The notes beneath the pieces are model-generated. The model was given only the letters and a program-made list of their open reading frames with translations. It searched no databases and was not told where the DNA came from. Shown piece by piece: positions 12,057 to 12,241 of a stretch of 12,241 nt of DNA (position 1 is the first letter of the stretch; every line of letters begins with the position of its first letter). The translations under genes and the position numbers were made by a program. Source of the stretch: VFBF01 sp034440275 (GTDB lineage Bacteria > Pseudomonadota > Alphaproteobacteria > Caulobacterales > Aquidulcibacteraceae). Where the stretch lies: positions 1-12,241 of the forward strand of contig JAWXBS010000051.1 in the NCBI GenBank assembly GCA_034440275.1, written 5' to 3'.

Positions 12057-12241
12057 GCAGCGCTCAATGTAGGGCGCCGGAGCCGCCGTTACAGCCCGAC
12101 TCGGGAAGGTTGGGGGGCGATGCGAACGCCAGACCAGGGCCGCTGGCGGGCCACGACCGATGATGATGAGCACTATATCTACGCCATAGCACTATGATGG
12201 CGGTTGTTCGCACGCCTGTCTGCCCCCAGCCAGCCCAACGA
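12057..12241. promoter_or_regulatory. Region upstream of msrA, no gene seen
   Basis: The 185 bases beyond the msrA ribosome site hold no credible coding frame. AGCACTAT occurs twice (12169-12176 and 12188-12195), 19 bp apart. The first copy contains TATAGT on the minus strand, one mismatch from a -10 box, but no matching -35 hexamer lies at 16-18 bp. The msrA promoter probably lies here; its exact place is not determined. The window ends without another gene start. Confidence 0.4.

Noticed and set aside
12045..12173. 43-residue N-terminal extension of MsrA
   Set aside because: No homology to MsrA proteins, and it contains the GGAGGT ribosome site for the ATG at 12044.
1..12241. CRISPR array, phage, IS element, toxin-antitoxin or defence cluster
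   Set aside because: No regularly spaced repeats, integrase, transposase, nuclease or helicase genes seen. Apart from the edge foldback the region reads as ordinary chromosomal DNA.

Overview
The window is GC-rich DNA with tightly packed genes, strong third-position GC bias and long spurious antisense ORFs. Gene content points to an alphaproteobacterium: a DUF2177 membrane protein, a COG4798-type methyltransferase lipoprotein, an MHS-family symporter with a long extracytoplasmic insert, and several sensor kinases. This is inferred from gene types and composition. There is no rRNA, tRNA or other phylogenetic marker, so the order cannot be fixed. I see no phage, IS, CRISPR, toxin-antitoxin or defence genes.

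Layout. (a) 1-235: a perfect 65-bp inverted repeat (1-65 and 157-221) around a 91-bp loop carrying the 3' end of an unidentified gene. It runs up to the window edge and may be an assembly or amplification fold-back. (b) 236-646 (+): a small DUF2177 membrane protein, overlapping tail to tail with (c) a minus-strand cluster at 630-2764: a small hypothetical protein, a TauD/TfdA-type Fe(II)/2-oxoglutarate dioxygenase and a lipoprotein-anchored methyltransferase-fold protein. (d) 2808-3260 (-): a secreted Gly/Tyr/Pro-rich protein with a glycine zipper. (e) 3371-4525 (-) and 4641-8099 (+): two divergent signalling genes sharing one 115-bp control region. One is a soluble receiver-histidine kinase. 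The other is a 1152-residue membrane hybrid kinase carrying sensor, HAMP, kinase, degenerate receiver, true receiver, HPt and a C-terminal EAL phosphodiesterase domain with all expected catalytic residues. (f) 8182-9846 (+): an MHS-family symporter with an unusual insert of about 115 residues. (g) 9950-11056 (+): a membrane-anchored protein of unknown function. (h) 11053-12044 (-): msrA and an MmcQ/YjbR-family gene, joined by a GTGA overlap.

How it may work together. The most distinctive content is the signalling locus. The hybrid kinase contains every relay step (His-Asp-His) plus a c-di-GMP-degrading output in one chain. Its neighbour is a kinase headed by a receiver that could accept phosphate from the HPt domain. 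The envelope protein downstream of the receiver-kinase, and the transporter downstream of the hybrid kinase, are the nearest possible targets or partners, by position only. The rest is ordinary accessory metabolism and oxidative-damage repair.
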